Below, one piece after another: positions 16,996 to 25,078 of a DNA stretch of 49,547 nt. Position 1 is the first letter of the stretch, and each line of letters starts with the position of its first letter. A program made the position numbers and the translations under genes. Origin of the DNA: an uncultured Actinomycetes bacterium (GTDB lineage Bacteria > Actinomycetota > Actinomycetes > Nanopelagicales > Nanopelagicaceae); NCBI GenBank assembly GCA_903827345.1, contig CAIKID010000048.1:1-49547 (forward strand), given 5' to 3'. The notes beneath the pieces were generated by a model, which saw nothing but the letters and a program-made list of their open reading frames with translations, made no database searches and was not told where the DNA came from.

Positions 16996-17706
16996 CTACT
17001 TAACGCCGAGGTTTGTGAGCACCTTGGTAAAAGCCTTAAGGTCCAGGGCTACAGCCAGGGTCAAGGTCTTGCCATTAACGATTACTGTCGGCGTCCCATT
17101 GATATTCTTTGCAGCAGCGTCTGCATTGAGGTTGTTTGTCCAGTTCATGTACTTTCCAGTTTTGATACATCCATCAAAAGCAGTCGATGTAATCCCCACG
17201 GAATGACCGAGCAAAATCAATGTTGCATTAGTCCAATAGGGAGAATTTTCAGCCATCTGTGTTGTCGTTGGTTGGTTGACATATAAAGCAGTGTGCATCT
17301 CCAGAAATTTGCCTTGATCTGCAGCGCAGGCGACTGCCGCAGCAGTTAATTGGGAATCTGATGCGATGAAATGTATTGGGTGGTAGACGGCCTGAATCTT
17401 GCCGGCACGAACCAATCCATCGACATATGTATTATTGACGACTTCAAAGTCGCGGCAAACAGGGCAACGGAAATCTTCGTACATATCAACCTTCACCTTG
17501 GCAGTGGGGTTAAAAGTAATTCCATATCCATTTGCTTTGGATACCGTAGATGGAAGAGGCACATGAGAGTTAGAGTGATTTTTGGCGAGGGCTGCGCCAA
17601 AGCCAGCAATGACGATGAAGGTGATCATCCCAATAACAAGATAACGAGTGGTCTTGTCACCCTTTTTCTGCGGATGGTTCTTACTATTGTTTTTCTTATC
17701 AGCCAT
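16996..17706 (-). CDS. Membrane-anchored DsbA-like thiol-disulfide oxidoreductase
   Basis: This 236-residue protein has a basic cytoplasmic N-terminus, one membrane anchor (about 21-41) and an extracytoplasmic thioredoxin fold. The active site is CPVC at 81-84 within MYEDFRCPVCRDFEVV. The cis-Pro loop is NGTPTVIVNG near the C-terminus. Two extra Cys (in AVACAADQG and FDGCIKTG) could form a structural disulfide. It is expected to introduce or shuffle disulfides in exported proteins. A GAGGAG lies 8 bases before ATG 17706, inside the 3' end of the mauE-like gene. The neighbouring MauE-like membrane protein is a plausible redox partner. Confidence 0.88.
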   Translation of the reverse strand: MADKKNNSKNHPQKKGDKTTRYLVIGMITFIVIAGFGAALAKNHSNSHVPLPSTVSKANGYGITFNPTAKVKVDMYEDFRCPVCRDFEVVNNTYVDGLVRAGKIQAVYHPIHFIASDSQLTAAAVACAADQGKFLEMHTALYVNQPTTTQMAENSPYWTNATLILLGHSVGITSTAFDGCIKTGKYMNWTNNLNADAAAKNINGTPTVIVNGKTLTLAVALDLKAFTKVLTNLGVK

Positions 17707-17711
17707 CTGAT

Positions 17712-18203
17712 CTACTCCTCATTTTCGTTGCTTGCCTTATCTACGCCAAATTTACCGTGTGGGAAGCGATATAAATACCCAGCGACGACTGTGAGACCGA
17801 TATCTCGGAGAATCTCAGTGAGATAAACCCCGGGATGGACCTTTCCGTCGGCACTCAGGCCACCATTCCCAAAACATCCACAGTTAATTGCCAGTTTTCT
17901 CGCCCAAGCCTGTCCCACAGCAAAGATGAAGAGCACCATCAAGGCTCCCGAAAGGATTGATGCCTGTTTTACCCAGATCCCAGCGATTAATAGGAGGGCA
18001 AGTCCAATCTCCAACCAAGGCAGCGCATAGCCAAATATGTTGGCGAGCCCGACCGGAAGAAGTTTGTACACACGTACAGATGCTGTTGCCTCGGTGGGAT
18101 TCTTTGCCTTCAGGTAGCCAGCACTGAGAAAGACAGCACCCAAGATCAATCTCCCAGCCAGCGTGAGCCAGCTGCGAACTTTTTCATTCATTAAATTTTT
18201 CAT
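17712..18203 (-). CDS. MauE/DoxX-family redox-associated membrane protein
   Basis: This 163-residue protein has four hydrophobic helices. The first contains GRLILGAVFLSAGYLKAKNP, typical of DoxX/MauE. A cysteine pair in INCGCFGNGG at the end of the third helix is the MauE-like redox motif. Family members are thought to pass electrons or oxidising equivalents between membrane quinone and thiol proteins. Pairing with the DsbA-like gene 5 bases downstream suggests it reoxidises or reduces that protein, in the role DsbB or VKOR fills elsewhere; this is inference. The ATG overlaps the trpA stop as ATGA. A second in-frame Met (MNEK) is an alternative start. Confidence 0.82.
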   Translation of the reverse strand: MKNLMNEKVRSWLTLAGRLILGAVFLSAGYLKAKNPTEATASVRVYKLLPVGLANIFGYALPWLEIGLALLLIAGIWVKQASILSGALMVLFIFAVGQAWARKLAINCGCFGNGGLSADGKVHPGVYLTEILRDIGLTVVAGYLYRFPHGKFGVDKASNENEE

Positions 18204-18997
18204 ATGCGTTGCAGCCCCTTCGATAGCTCTTGCGCAAGTGTGCGAACCTTGAATATTCCCTCTTGGAGATTTTGGGACTCTTGAAGTAATCGGATAAAAG
18301 CAGAGCCAACAATCACTCCATCTGCGTATTGCGCCACTTCATGGGCTTGCTCTGGTGTTGAAACTCCCAAGCCAACTGCAACGGGAAGATCGGTGACTTC
18401 ACGAAGCCGCGACACGAGCGCTTGCGCGCTGCTCGAAACAGTTGTGCGAGTCCCGGTAACTCCCATGAGCGAGGCCGCATAAACAAATCCTGATGTTGCG
18501 TTCGTTACTCTCTCAAGTCTCTCTTGCAAGGTGCTGGGTGCAACCACGTAAATCCGGTTAGTGTCATGTTTGGCTGAGGCGGCAATCCAAGATTCAGACT
18601 CCTCAATTGTTAGATCCGGGGTGATGACGCCCGATCCCCCATTGCCCTTAATATCTGTAAGAAATTTATCGACGCCATATCTTTCAATGGGGTTCCAGTA
18701 GGTCATAACAACTGTGGGCGCAATCTTTGCAATAGCAGCCAGTGTTGCCATCACTTCTGCGGCACCGGTTCCGTTGCGAAGTGAGGTATCGGCTGCGGCT
18801 TGAATAACAGGTCCATCCATAACGGGATCGCTATAGGGATAACCGATTTCAACGGCATCAACTCCACCCTCGACCATCGCGGTAAGCGCATCGATACAGC
18901 CCTGCTGAGAGGGAAATCCGGCAGGTAGATACCCGATAAGAGCTGCCCGATTTTCAGAACGAGTTCTTACAAAAAGTGCATCGAGAGGTGTACTCAT
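18200..18997 (-). CDS. trpA: Tryptophan synthase alpha subunit
   Basis: This 265-residue TIM-barrel protein cleaves indole-3-glycerol phosphate to indole, which is channelled to TrpB. Catalytic Glu50 and Asp61 are in EIGYPYSDPVMDGPVIQ. The flexible loop SLMGVTGTRT and the phosphate-binding GLGVSTPEQ and DGVIVGSAFI segments are present. The ATG overlaps the trpB stop as TAATG, and its own stop overlaps the next gene as ATGA, so translation is coupled on both sides. Confidence 0.96.
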   Translation of the reverse strand: MSTPLDALFVRTRSENRAALIGYLPAGFPSQQGCIDALTAMVEGGVDAVEIGYPYSDPVMDGPVIQAAADTSLRNGTGAAEVMATLAAIAKIAPTVVMTYWNPIERYGVDKFLTDIKGNGGSGVITPDLTIEESESWIAASAKHDTNRIYVVAPSTLQERLERVTNATSGFVYAASLMGVTGTRTTVSSSAQALVSRLREVTDLPVAVGLGVSTPEQAHEVAQYADGVIVGSAFIRLLQESQNLQEGIFKVRTLAQELSKGLQRI

Positions 18998-20196
18998 TAC
19001 AGTGGAATCCCAAAGTAATCTGCTGCCGTCTGCACATCTTTATCGCCACGCCCAGAGAGATTTACTAGTAGTACCGCCTCCGGACCCAACTCTTTCCCAA
19101 TTTGCATCGCACCTGCGAGGGCGTGAGCACTCTCAATCGCGGGGATGATTCCTTCGGTCTTGCAGAGCAGGGCAAATGCCTCCATCGCCTGCGCATCGGT
19201 AATCGGGCGATACTCCGCGCGACCAATATCGTTGAGATAAGCGTGCTCAGGTCCTACACCTGGATAATCCAGCCCTGCAGAGATGGAGTGGGATTCCACA
19301 GTCTGACCGTTTGCATCTTGCAAGACATATGAACGGGTTCCATGCAAAACTCCTGGTGAGCCGCCGCTAATCGTCGCAGCGTGCAGACCAGATTCGATTC
19401 CAGAACCACCGGCCTCGAGTCCGACCAATCTGACGGTGGTGTCATCCAAGAAGGGATGGAAAATTCCGATCGCATTCGATCCGCCACCAACGCAGGCCAA
19501 AATTACATCTGGTAAACGCCCCATTAGCTCCAAGCATTGCTCGCGTGCTTCAACTCCAATAACACGATGGAAGTCGCGCACCATAGTTGGAAATGGATGT
19601 GGGCCGGCAACTGTTCCCAATAAGTAGTGCGTTGTGTCAACGTTGGTGACCCAATCACGCATCGCTTCGTTGATTGCATCTTTCAGCGTCTTACTCCCCT
19701 GGGTTACCGGAATCACTTCCGCTCCCAATAATTTCATGCGTGCAACGTTAAGTGACTGCCGCTTAGTATCTTCCTCGCCCATGTACACGACGCAATCGAG
19801 GCCCATTAGCGCGGCAGCGGTCGCCGCAGCAACTCCATGTTGACCGGCACCGGTTTCGGCGATGATCCGCTTCTTCCCCATCCGCTTTGTAAGCAGCGCT
19901 TGACCAAGAACGTTATTGATCTTGTGGCTACCCGTGTGGTTCAAATCTTCGCGCTTAAGAAGTATCCGAGCTCCACCGGCATGTTCGGCAAATCTCTTGA
20001 CTTCAGTAATGATGCTGGGACGTCCTGTGTAGGTACGGTGCAACTCAGCGAGTTCAGCCTGAAAGATCGGATCCTTCAGCGCCACTTCATGGGCGAGGGC
20101 CAACTCGTCGAGCGCTCCAATCAACGCCTCTGGAACGAAACGACCGCCGTAAGGTCCAAAATGTCCAATAATCTGGGAATCCATCGCGACGTTCAT
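18997..20196 (-). CDS. trpB: Tryptophan synthase beta subunit
   Basis: The PLP enzyme has 399 residues and joins indole and serine to make tryptophan. GHFGPYGGRFVPEALIGAL is the conserved N-terminus, and the PLP Lys92 is in HTGSHKINNVLGQAL. Later come the catalytic Glu segment AETGAGQHG and the phosphate loop CVGGGSNAIG. It is a TrpB1-type partner of the adjacent TrpA. ATG 20196 was taken as start; an in-frame ATG four codons on is possible because neither has a strong ribosome site. It begins 20 bases after the trpC stop. Confidence 0.96.
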   Translation of the reverse strand: MNVAMDSQIIGHFGPYGGRFVPEALIGALDELALAHEVALKDPIFQAELAELHRTYTGRPSIITEVKRFAEHAGGARILLKREDLNHTGSHKINNVLGQALLTKRMGKKRIIAETGAGQHGVAAATAAALMGLDCVVYMGEEDTKRQSLNVARMKLLGAEVIPVTQGSKTLKDAINEAMRDWVTNVDTTHYLLGTVAGPHPFPTMVRDFHRVIGVEAREQCLELMGRLPDVILACVGGGSNAIGIFHPFLDDTTVRLVGLEAGGSGIESGLHAATISGGSPGVLHGTRSYVLQDANGQTVESHSISAGLDYPGVGPEHAYLNDIGRAEYRPITDAQAMEAFALLCKTEGIIPAIESAHALAGAMQIGKELGPEAVLLVNLSGRGDKDVQTAADYFGIPL

Positions 20197-20216
20197 ATCC
20201 GAACGGTACCAGCAGG

Positions 20217-20990
20217 CTATCTGCCGAGGAGGTTTGTAATTGCGAGGGATGGGTCACTGGCGCGAACCAGGGTCTCACCAACCAATATCGCCTTCGCGCC
20301 TGCCGACTCGGCCGCGACCACTTGTTGGCGGGTTGAAATCCCAGATTCTGCGACCCGAATTCGATCACTTGGAATAAGTGGCAAGAGCCGCGCGAATGCA
20401 TCTTCGTGAATCTCTAAGGTCTTCAGGTTTCGGGCATTAACACCAATAATCTTGGCGTTCATTGCTAGCGCTCGATCTAGTTCTAACTCATCATGAATCT
20501 CAACGAGAACATTTAGCCCCAATTCGTGGGCAAGCGCTTGGTAATCACGGAGCTGGCTATCGTCAAGCGCAGCCACAATCAGAAGCATGAGATCGCCACC
20601 CAGCGCACGAGTTTCCATCACTTGATATTCCGTGACGATGAAATCTTTACGGAGTACTGGAATGGAGACTGCGCTTCGTACCGCCACTAGATCGGCGCTG
20701 CTTCCACCAAATCTTCGCCCCTCGGTAAGAACGCTGATTACGGCAGCGCCAGCAGATTCATAGCTCTTTGCGAGATCAGCAGGATCTCCGATTGTGGCCA
20801 GCGCACCTTTGCTCGGCGAGGATCGCTTCACCTCTGCGATCATCTGCATTCCAGGTTTGGCAAGTGCGTCATAAGCGTTGCGAACTGCTGGAGCGGTCGC
20901 CAATTGTTCGCGTAGTTGATTCAGCGGAATCTCGCGTGCCTGCAAATCTTCTAGAACTCCGGAGACAATCGAATCCAAAACGGTACTCAT
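20217..20990 (-). CDS. trpC: Indole-3-glycerol phosphate synthase
   Basis: This 257-residue TIM barrel closes the anthranilate ribulotide to indole-3-glycerol phosphate. The catalytic segment IAEVKRSSPSKG starts at residue 51, with Glu53, Lys55 and the phosphate-binding serines. VLRKDFIVTEYQV and the loop IGVNARNLKTL follow. The C-terminal phosphate site reads VAESGISTRQQV. It is not fused to TrpF. The ATG overlaps the stop of the small membrane protein gene upstream (ATGA), which is itself flush with trpE. Confidence 0.96.
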   Translation of the reverse strand: MSTVLDSIVSGVLEDLQAREIPLNQLREQLATAPAVRNAYDALAKPGMQMIAEVKRSSPSKGALATIGDPADLAKSYESAGAAVISVLTEGRRFGGSSADLVAVRSAVSIPVLRKDFIVTEYQVMETRALGGDLMLLIVAALDDSQLRDYQALAHELGLNVLVEIHDELELDRALAMNAKIIGVNARNLKTLEIHEDAFARLLPLIPSDRIRVAESGISTRQQVVAAESAGAKAILVGETLVRASDPSLAITNLLGR

Positions 20991-21142
20991 ACGGATGGAT
21001 CCTCCCCCTCGTTGAGAGAGTTCCAGGGCGTCGTCGCGCGTGGCTCATAGCGCTTGGAAATTCCGCGACGAGCAAGTCTGATAGAAAGGTAGATCAAGAG
21101 AAAGAGTAACCCCGCGACAATCGCTAACTTAACAATGAGCAT
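20987..21142 (-). CDS. Small single-pass membrane protein between trpE and trpC
   Basis: This 51-residue gene is too short for usual ORF cutoffs. It starts at an ATG directly after the trpE TAG and ends with a TGA overlapping the trpC ATG (ATGA). It begins MLIVKLAIVAGLLFLLIYLS, a clear membrane helix, followed by a basic stretch (RLARRGISKRYEPR) and an acidic end. The positive charges predict that the C-terminus stays in the cytoplasm. Many actinobacterial trp clusters carry a larger Trp-region membrane protein (TIGR02234-type) near here. This could be a remnant or an unrelated small protein. I cannot assign a function. Confidence 0.72.
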   Translation of the reverse strand: MLIVKLAIVAGLLFLLIYLSIRLARRGISKRYEPRATTPWNSLNEGEDPSV

Positions 21143-22642
21143 CTAAAGCGAACGCATCTCGTTGGCCGCTGCGATTGCACCTAGAACAGCAGCCGCCTTA
21201 TTTTCACATTCTTGATCTTCGGTGAGTGGAACGGAGTCGGCAACAATTCCAGCCCCGGCTTGCACATAAGCCTTGCCGTCTTTGATGACCGCCGTGCGAA
21301 TGGCGATGCAGGTATCAATATTTCCTCGGAAATCGAGATAGCCGATGGTTCCGGCATAGATGCCACGACGAGTGGGTTCGTTCGCTTCAATAAGTTCCAT
21401 CGCCCGCGGTTTAGGAGCGCCAGAGAGAGTGCCCGCAGGAAAGACTGCAAGTAGGGCCTCCACCGCGCTGGACTCTCGGGACAATTGGCCGGTGACAGTC
21501 GAAACAATATGCATGACATGAGAGAAACGTTCGACCTGCATAAATTCCACAACCTCAACGCTGCCAGGCTGACAAACTCTTCCCAGGTCATTGCGACCGA
21601 GATCTACCAGCATAAGATGCTCAGCACGCTCTTTGGGATCTGCCAAGAGCTCTTCGCCGTAACGCAGGTCAATTTCCGGATCGGCCGAACGCGGCCGGGT
21701 GCCAGCGATCGGATGGATCATGACATCGCTTCCATGAATTTTTACCAATGCCTCTGGACTAGAGCCCACGACCGATAATCCATCAGTAAAGCGAAAGAGG
21801 TACATATAAGGGCTGGGATTTGATGCGCGGAGCGCGCGATAAATCTCAAAGGCATCGGCCGTCGCATCCATGACGAATCGTTGAGAGAGAACTACTTGAA
21901 AAGCCTCACCCGCCCGGATCTCTTCCTTAAGCGTTTCAACCTTCGCTTGGTAATCCATAGAGCTCATATCACGGTGATACGTGGGCTTCTTCGCGATCAG
22001 CGGATGATTCACTCCCCCGTCGTGCGGGGCTTTCAATTGCAACTCCAAAGCATCCAGGCGAGCGATTGCATCAAAGTAAGCATCGTCCATGCGTTCAGTA
22101 CTGCCATCCCAATTGATGGCGTTAGCGATCAAGGTCAGAGTTCCATCAAAGTGATCAAAGACCGCCAGGTCGGAGGTCAACATAAAGGCTATCTCTGGAA
22201 TATGTAGGTCATCGTGCGCCAGCTCTGGCAACCGCTCGAGACGACGCACAATTTCATAACTGGCATAGCCGACCAACCCACCGGTCAAAGGAGGGAGGTG
22301 CGGAATATGAGGTGTGCGCAGATGTTTCGCGGTAATTTTAAGCGCTTCGAGTGGATCAATATCCGTTGGTGCTCCAGCAGGAGCGCTGCCAATCCACGTC
22401 GCCTTCCCATCCTTCTCGGTTAATGTCGCTGCACTCTTGATACCGATGAAGGAGTAGCGGGACCAAACTCCACCGTGCTCGGCCGATTCCAGAAGAAAAG
22501 TGCCGACGCGATCTTCTGCCAACTTCTTATACAGCGAAAGTGGCGTCTGACTATCGGCTAAATAGCGACGCGAAACTGGAATGACATTGAACTCGGCGGC
22601 ATAGGCGCGAAACTCTTCTAGAGTCATTTCACGCAGGGTCAT
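21143..22642 (-). CDS. trpE: Anthranilate synthase component I
   Basis: This 499-residue enzyme makes anthranilate from chorismate with ammonia from TrpG, which is not in this window. The N-terminal LLES motif at 50-53 is the known tryptophan feedback site, so the enzyme is probably inhibited by tryptophan. The chorismate-binding half contains QVVLSQRF, PSPYMYLF, GSSPEALVK, PIAGTRPR, LVDLGRNDLGRV, FPAGTLSGAPKPRAMELI and RRGIYAGTIGYL. The start at 22642 overlaps the hisI stop as ATGA; an in-frame ATG five codons on is an alternative. It joins the trp genes to the his genes without a gap. Confidence 0.95.
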   Translation of the reverse strand: MTLREMTLEEFRAYAAEFNVIPVSRRYLADSQTPLSLYKKLAEDRVGTFLLESAEHGGVWSRYSFIGIKSAATLTEKDGKATWIGSAPAGAPTDIDPLEALKITAKHLRTPHIPHLPPLTGGLVGYASYEIVRRLERLPELAHDDLHIPEIAFMLTSDLAVFDHFDGTLTLIANAINWDGSTERMDDAYFDAIARLDALELQLKAPHDGGVNHPLIAKKPTYHRDMSSMDYQAKVETLKEEIRAGEAFQVVLSQRFVMDATADAFEIYRALRASNPSPYMYLFRFTDGLSVVGSSPEALVKIHGSDVMIHPIAGTRPRSADPEIDLRYGEELLADPKERAEHLMLVDLGRNDLGRVCQPGSVEVVEFMQVERFSHVMHIVSTVTGQLSRESSAVEALLAVFPAGTLSGAPKPRAMELIEANEPTRRGIYAGTIGYLDFRGNIDTCIAIRTAVIKDGKAYVQAGAGIVADSVPLTEDQECENKAAAVLGAIAAANEMRSL

Positions 22643-22974
22643 TCTGTAACTTCGATCTCGCGGAAAAAACAACTGCGCTCACCCGTATGGCAGGCGGCAC
22701 CGGTTTGTTCGACTTGAAGCAACAACGCATCTCCATCGCAATCATAACTAGCGCTGATTAATTTTTGAGTGTGGCCCGAGCCCTCACCTTTGGTCCAGAG
22801 TTGGTTTCGACTACGACTCCAATAGGTGACATTTCCCGTGGCAAGTGTTTGCTGGAGCGCATCCTCATTCATCCACGCCATCATTAACACTTCACCATTT
22901 GTGACATCTTGGGCAATCGCTGCAACCAAGGTCCCTTCGGAGAACCGTGCTGCGACTTCAACTGGGATATCCAC
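22639..22974 (-). CDS. hisI: Phosphoribosyl-AMP cyclohydrolase
   Basis: The protein has 111 residues, the length of the cyclohydrolase alone, with no fused HisE domain. It opens the adenine ring of PR-AMP. Metal-binding Asp residues are in SYDCDGDALL (78-82), and zinc cysteines are 79, 95 and 102 (ACHTGERSC). The RSRNQLWTKGEGSGHTQKL segment is the substrate region. The start is GTG at 22974, 21 bases after the hisF stop, with no strong Shine-Dalgarno. The separate hisE and hisG genes must lie elsewhere. Confidence 0.95.
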   Translation of the reverse strand: MDIPVEVAARFSEGTLVAAIAQDVTNGEVLMMAWMNEDALQQTLATGNVTYWSRSRNQLWTKGEGSGHTQKLISASYDCDGDALLLQVEQTGAACHTGERSCFFREIEVTE

Positions 22975-22995
22975 GTGCCTATTCTGCCTTAACCC

Positions 22996-23760
22996 CTACT
23001 CAAGGCGTACCGAATATCCATGACGAGCGAGATCCGCCTTAACCTCACCTATCGTAAAGGTCTGAAAATGAAAGACGCTCGCCGCCAGCAGGGCATCTGC
23101 GCCAGCTGCCAAGGCCGCAGAAAAATCTGCTAATTTGCCTGCTCCGCCACTCGCGATCAATGGCACATGAGTTATCTCGCGCACCTGGCGGATCATCTCG
23201 GTGTCGTAACCAGCCCGCGTGCCATCGGCGTCCATAGAGTTGAGCAGAATTTCGCCAATACCTCGGGCGCTTGCCTCTTCAATCCAGGTGAAGGCATCGA
23301 TTCCAGTACCAGTGCGTCCACCATGGGTTGTTACTTCAAATCCCGACACGGTTGATCCGCGGCGAGCATCTACAGATAGCACCAAGACCTGATTTCCGAA
23401 TCTATCTGCGATCTCATTGATCAATTCGGGGCGGGCAATTGCTGCGGTATTGACTCCGACTTTATCGGCGCCGGCGCGCAATAGGCGATCGACATCTGCA
23501 ACTTCGCGAATCCCGCCACCTACAGTCAATGGAATGAAGACTTGTTCGGCGGTCCGCGAAACCATCTCTAGCGTTGTTGAACGATCCTCGACGGATGCAG
23601 AAATATCTAAGAAGGTGAGTTCATCGGCTCCAGCATCGCCATAAATCTTCGCTAACTCAACGGGATCGCCGGCATCAACGAGATTTTGGAAATTGACGCC
23701 CTTGACCACGCGCCCGCCCGCGACGTCAAGACAGGGAATCACGCGCTTCGATAGCGTCAT
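22996..23760 (-). CDS. hisF: Imidazole glycerol phosphate synthase cyclase subunit
   Basis: This 254-residue TIM barrel uses ammonia from HisH to convert PRFAR into imidazole glycerol phosphate and AICAR. Catalytic Asp12 (VIPCLDVAGGRVVKG) and Asp131 (VLSVDARRG) are both present. VGGGIREVADVDRLL and LIASGGAGKLADF form phosphate sites. The ATG overlaps the hisA/priA stop as ATGA. The cognate glutaminase hisH is one gene upstream. Confidence 0.96.
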   Translation of the reverse strand: MTLSKRVIPCLDVAGGRVVKGVNFQNLVDAGDPVELAKIYGDAGADELTFLDISASVEDRSTTLEMVSRTAEQVFIPLTVGGGIREVADVDRLLRAGADKVGVNTAAIARPELINEIADRFGNQVLVLSVDARRGSTVSGFEVTTHGGRTGTGIDAFTWIEEASARGIGEILLNSMDADGTRAGYDTEMIRQVREITHVPLIASGGAGKLADFSAALAAGADALLAASVFHFQTFTIGEVKADLARHGYSVRLE

Positions 23761-24485
23761 TGACTGGCGACCTCTAGCGCCTGCGGCAAGGAGAACGCAC
23801 CAGCGTAAAGAGCTTTACCCACAATCGCTCCTTCAACACCGATCGTAGTAAGTGCACGTATTGCAATGAGATCTTCCAAACTTGAAACTCCTCCGCTGGC
23901 GACAATGGGTTTCTTGGTCGCGGCGCAGACTTCGCGGAGCAGTTCGAGATTTGGACCCTGGAGCGTTCCATCCTTGGCGACATCGGTCACGATGTACCTA
24001 GAGCAACCATCACGCTCTAAGCGTTCGAGTGTTTCAAAGAGATCTCCACCTTCCTGCGTCCAACCGCGAGCGGCGAGGGTATGGCCGCGCACATCAAGAC
24101 CAACGGCTATGCGATCCCCAAATTCCGCAATAACTTTTGCGGTCCAATCGGGATTTTCCAGGGCTGCGGTTCCGAGGTTGACGCGAGTACATCCAGTCGC
24201 CAGCGCCCGGCGCAGGGATTCGTCATCCCTAATGCCACCTGAGAGTTCAACCTTGAGATCAACGCTCTTAATAACGCTCTCCAGTAGAGCGGCATTACTT
24301 CCAGTTCCAAATGCTGCATCTAAATCAACGAGATGTATCCACTCTGCTCCCGCTGCCACAAATTCTGCTGCAACTTCTAAAGGTGCTCCGTACTTGCTCG
24401 TCGCAGATAATTCACCCTGTACCAATCGCACGGCTAGGCCATCTTTTACATCAATGGCAGGCAGCAATTCCAATTTTTTGATCAT
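23757..24485 (-). CDS. priA: Bifunctional HisA/TrpF isomerase PriA
   Basis: This 242-residue (beta-alpha)8 barrel catalyses the Amadori rearrangement of ProFAR in histidine synthesis and, in Actinobacteria, also of phosphoribosyl anthranilate in tryptophan synthesis. It reads VELSGGIRDDESL with Ser82, where single-function HisA proteins usually have a GGG-type loop. The catalytic Asp12 and Asp131, Arg20, and Arg140/Trp142 (HTLAARGWTQEGGDL) follow the PriA pattern. Dual function is supported by the absence of trpF from the adjoining trp genes. The start ATG 24485 overlaps the hisH stop (ATGA); the five codons upstream lie within hisH. Confidence 0.94.
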   Translation of the reverse strand: MIKKLELLPAIDVKDGLAVRLVQGELSATSKYGAPLEVAAEFVAAGAEWIHLVDLDAAFGTGSNAALLESVIKSVDLKVELSGGIRDDESLRRALATGCTRVNLGTAALENPDWTAKVIAEFGDRIAVGLDVRGHTLAARGWTQEGGDLFETLERLERDGCSRYIVTDVAKDGTLQGPNLELLREVCAATKKPIVASGGVSSLEDLIAIRALTTIGVEGAIVGKALYAGAFSLPQALEVASQ

Positions 24486-25078
24486 AAGGTCTCCGCCCAA
24501 TTAGATATGAGTCGCGCTCCGACAGCGCCACTCTTCTCGGGATGAAATTGCACTGCGCTCACGGGACCGCGCTCCACTGCAGCGAGGAATTCTTCGCCAT
24601 AGGTAGACCAACTATTGCTTGCATCTGCAACAGCGCTCTTCGCAGCAAAGGAGTGGACGAAGTAAAAGGATTCATCCTGCAACCCCTGGAGCAGAATTGA
24701 GGAAATTTCCGAGTGCACATTGTTCCACCCGATGTGGGGCAAGATCGGGGCATCAATCTGACTGACCTCGCCGGCGAAAATTCCGAGACCATCGTGGCCG
24801 TCTTTTTCGGTACCGTTAGTAAAAAGAATCTGCATACCAACACAGATTCCAATCATCGGTTTTTGTGCAGCCACTCTAGCGTCAATAATCGCACGACCAC
24901 CTGCGGCAATTAATTGCTCCATGCATGCACCGTAAGCACCAACTCCGGGGACAACTAAACCTTCACTGGCGAGACAAATATTTGGATCAGAGGTAACGAT
25001 CGTCTCGTGGCCCGTCAGTGCGAATGCACGCTGCGCAGATCTGAGATTTCCAGAACCATAATCCAGAATTGCGATCAA
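24482..25078 (-). CDS. hisH: Imidazole glycerol phosphate synthase glutaminase subunit
   Basis: This 198-residue class I glutamine amidotransferase supplies ammonia to HisF. The nucleophile Cys79 is in MIGICVGMQILF, and the His-Glu pair is in VQFHPEKSGAVG. The oxyanion strand begins LVVPGVGAYGACM. The start is TTG at 25078, overlapping the hisB stop as TTGA with an AAGG upstream. The next residues, IAILDYGSGNLRS, are the normal family N-terminus, so this rare start codon is well supported. Confidence 0.95.
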   Translation of the reverse strand: MIAILDYGSGNLRSAQRAFALTGHETIVTSDPNICLASEGLVVPGVGAYGACMEQLIAAGGRAIIDARVAAQKPMIGICVGMQILFTNGTEKDGHDGLGIFAGEVSQIDAPILPHIGWNNVHSEISSILLQGLQDESFYFVHSFAAKSAVADASNSWSTYGEEFLAAVERGPVSAVQFHPEKSGAVGARLISNWAETL

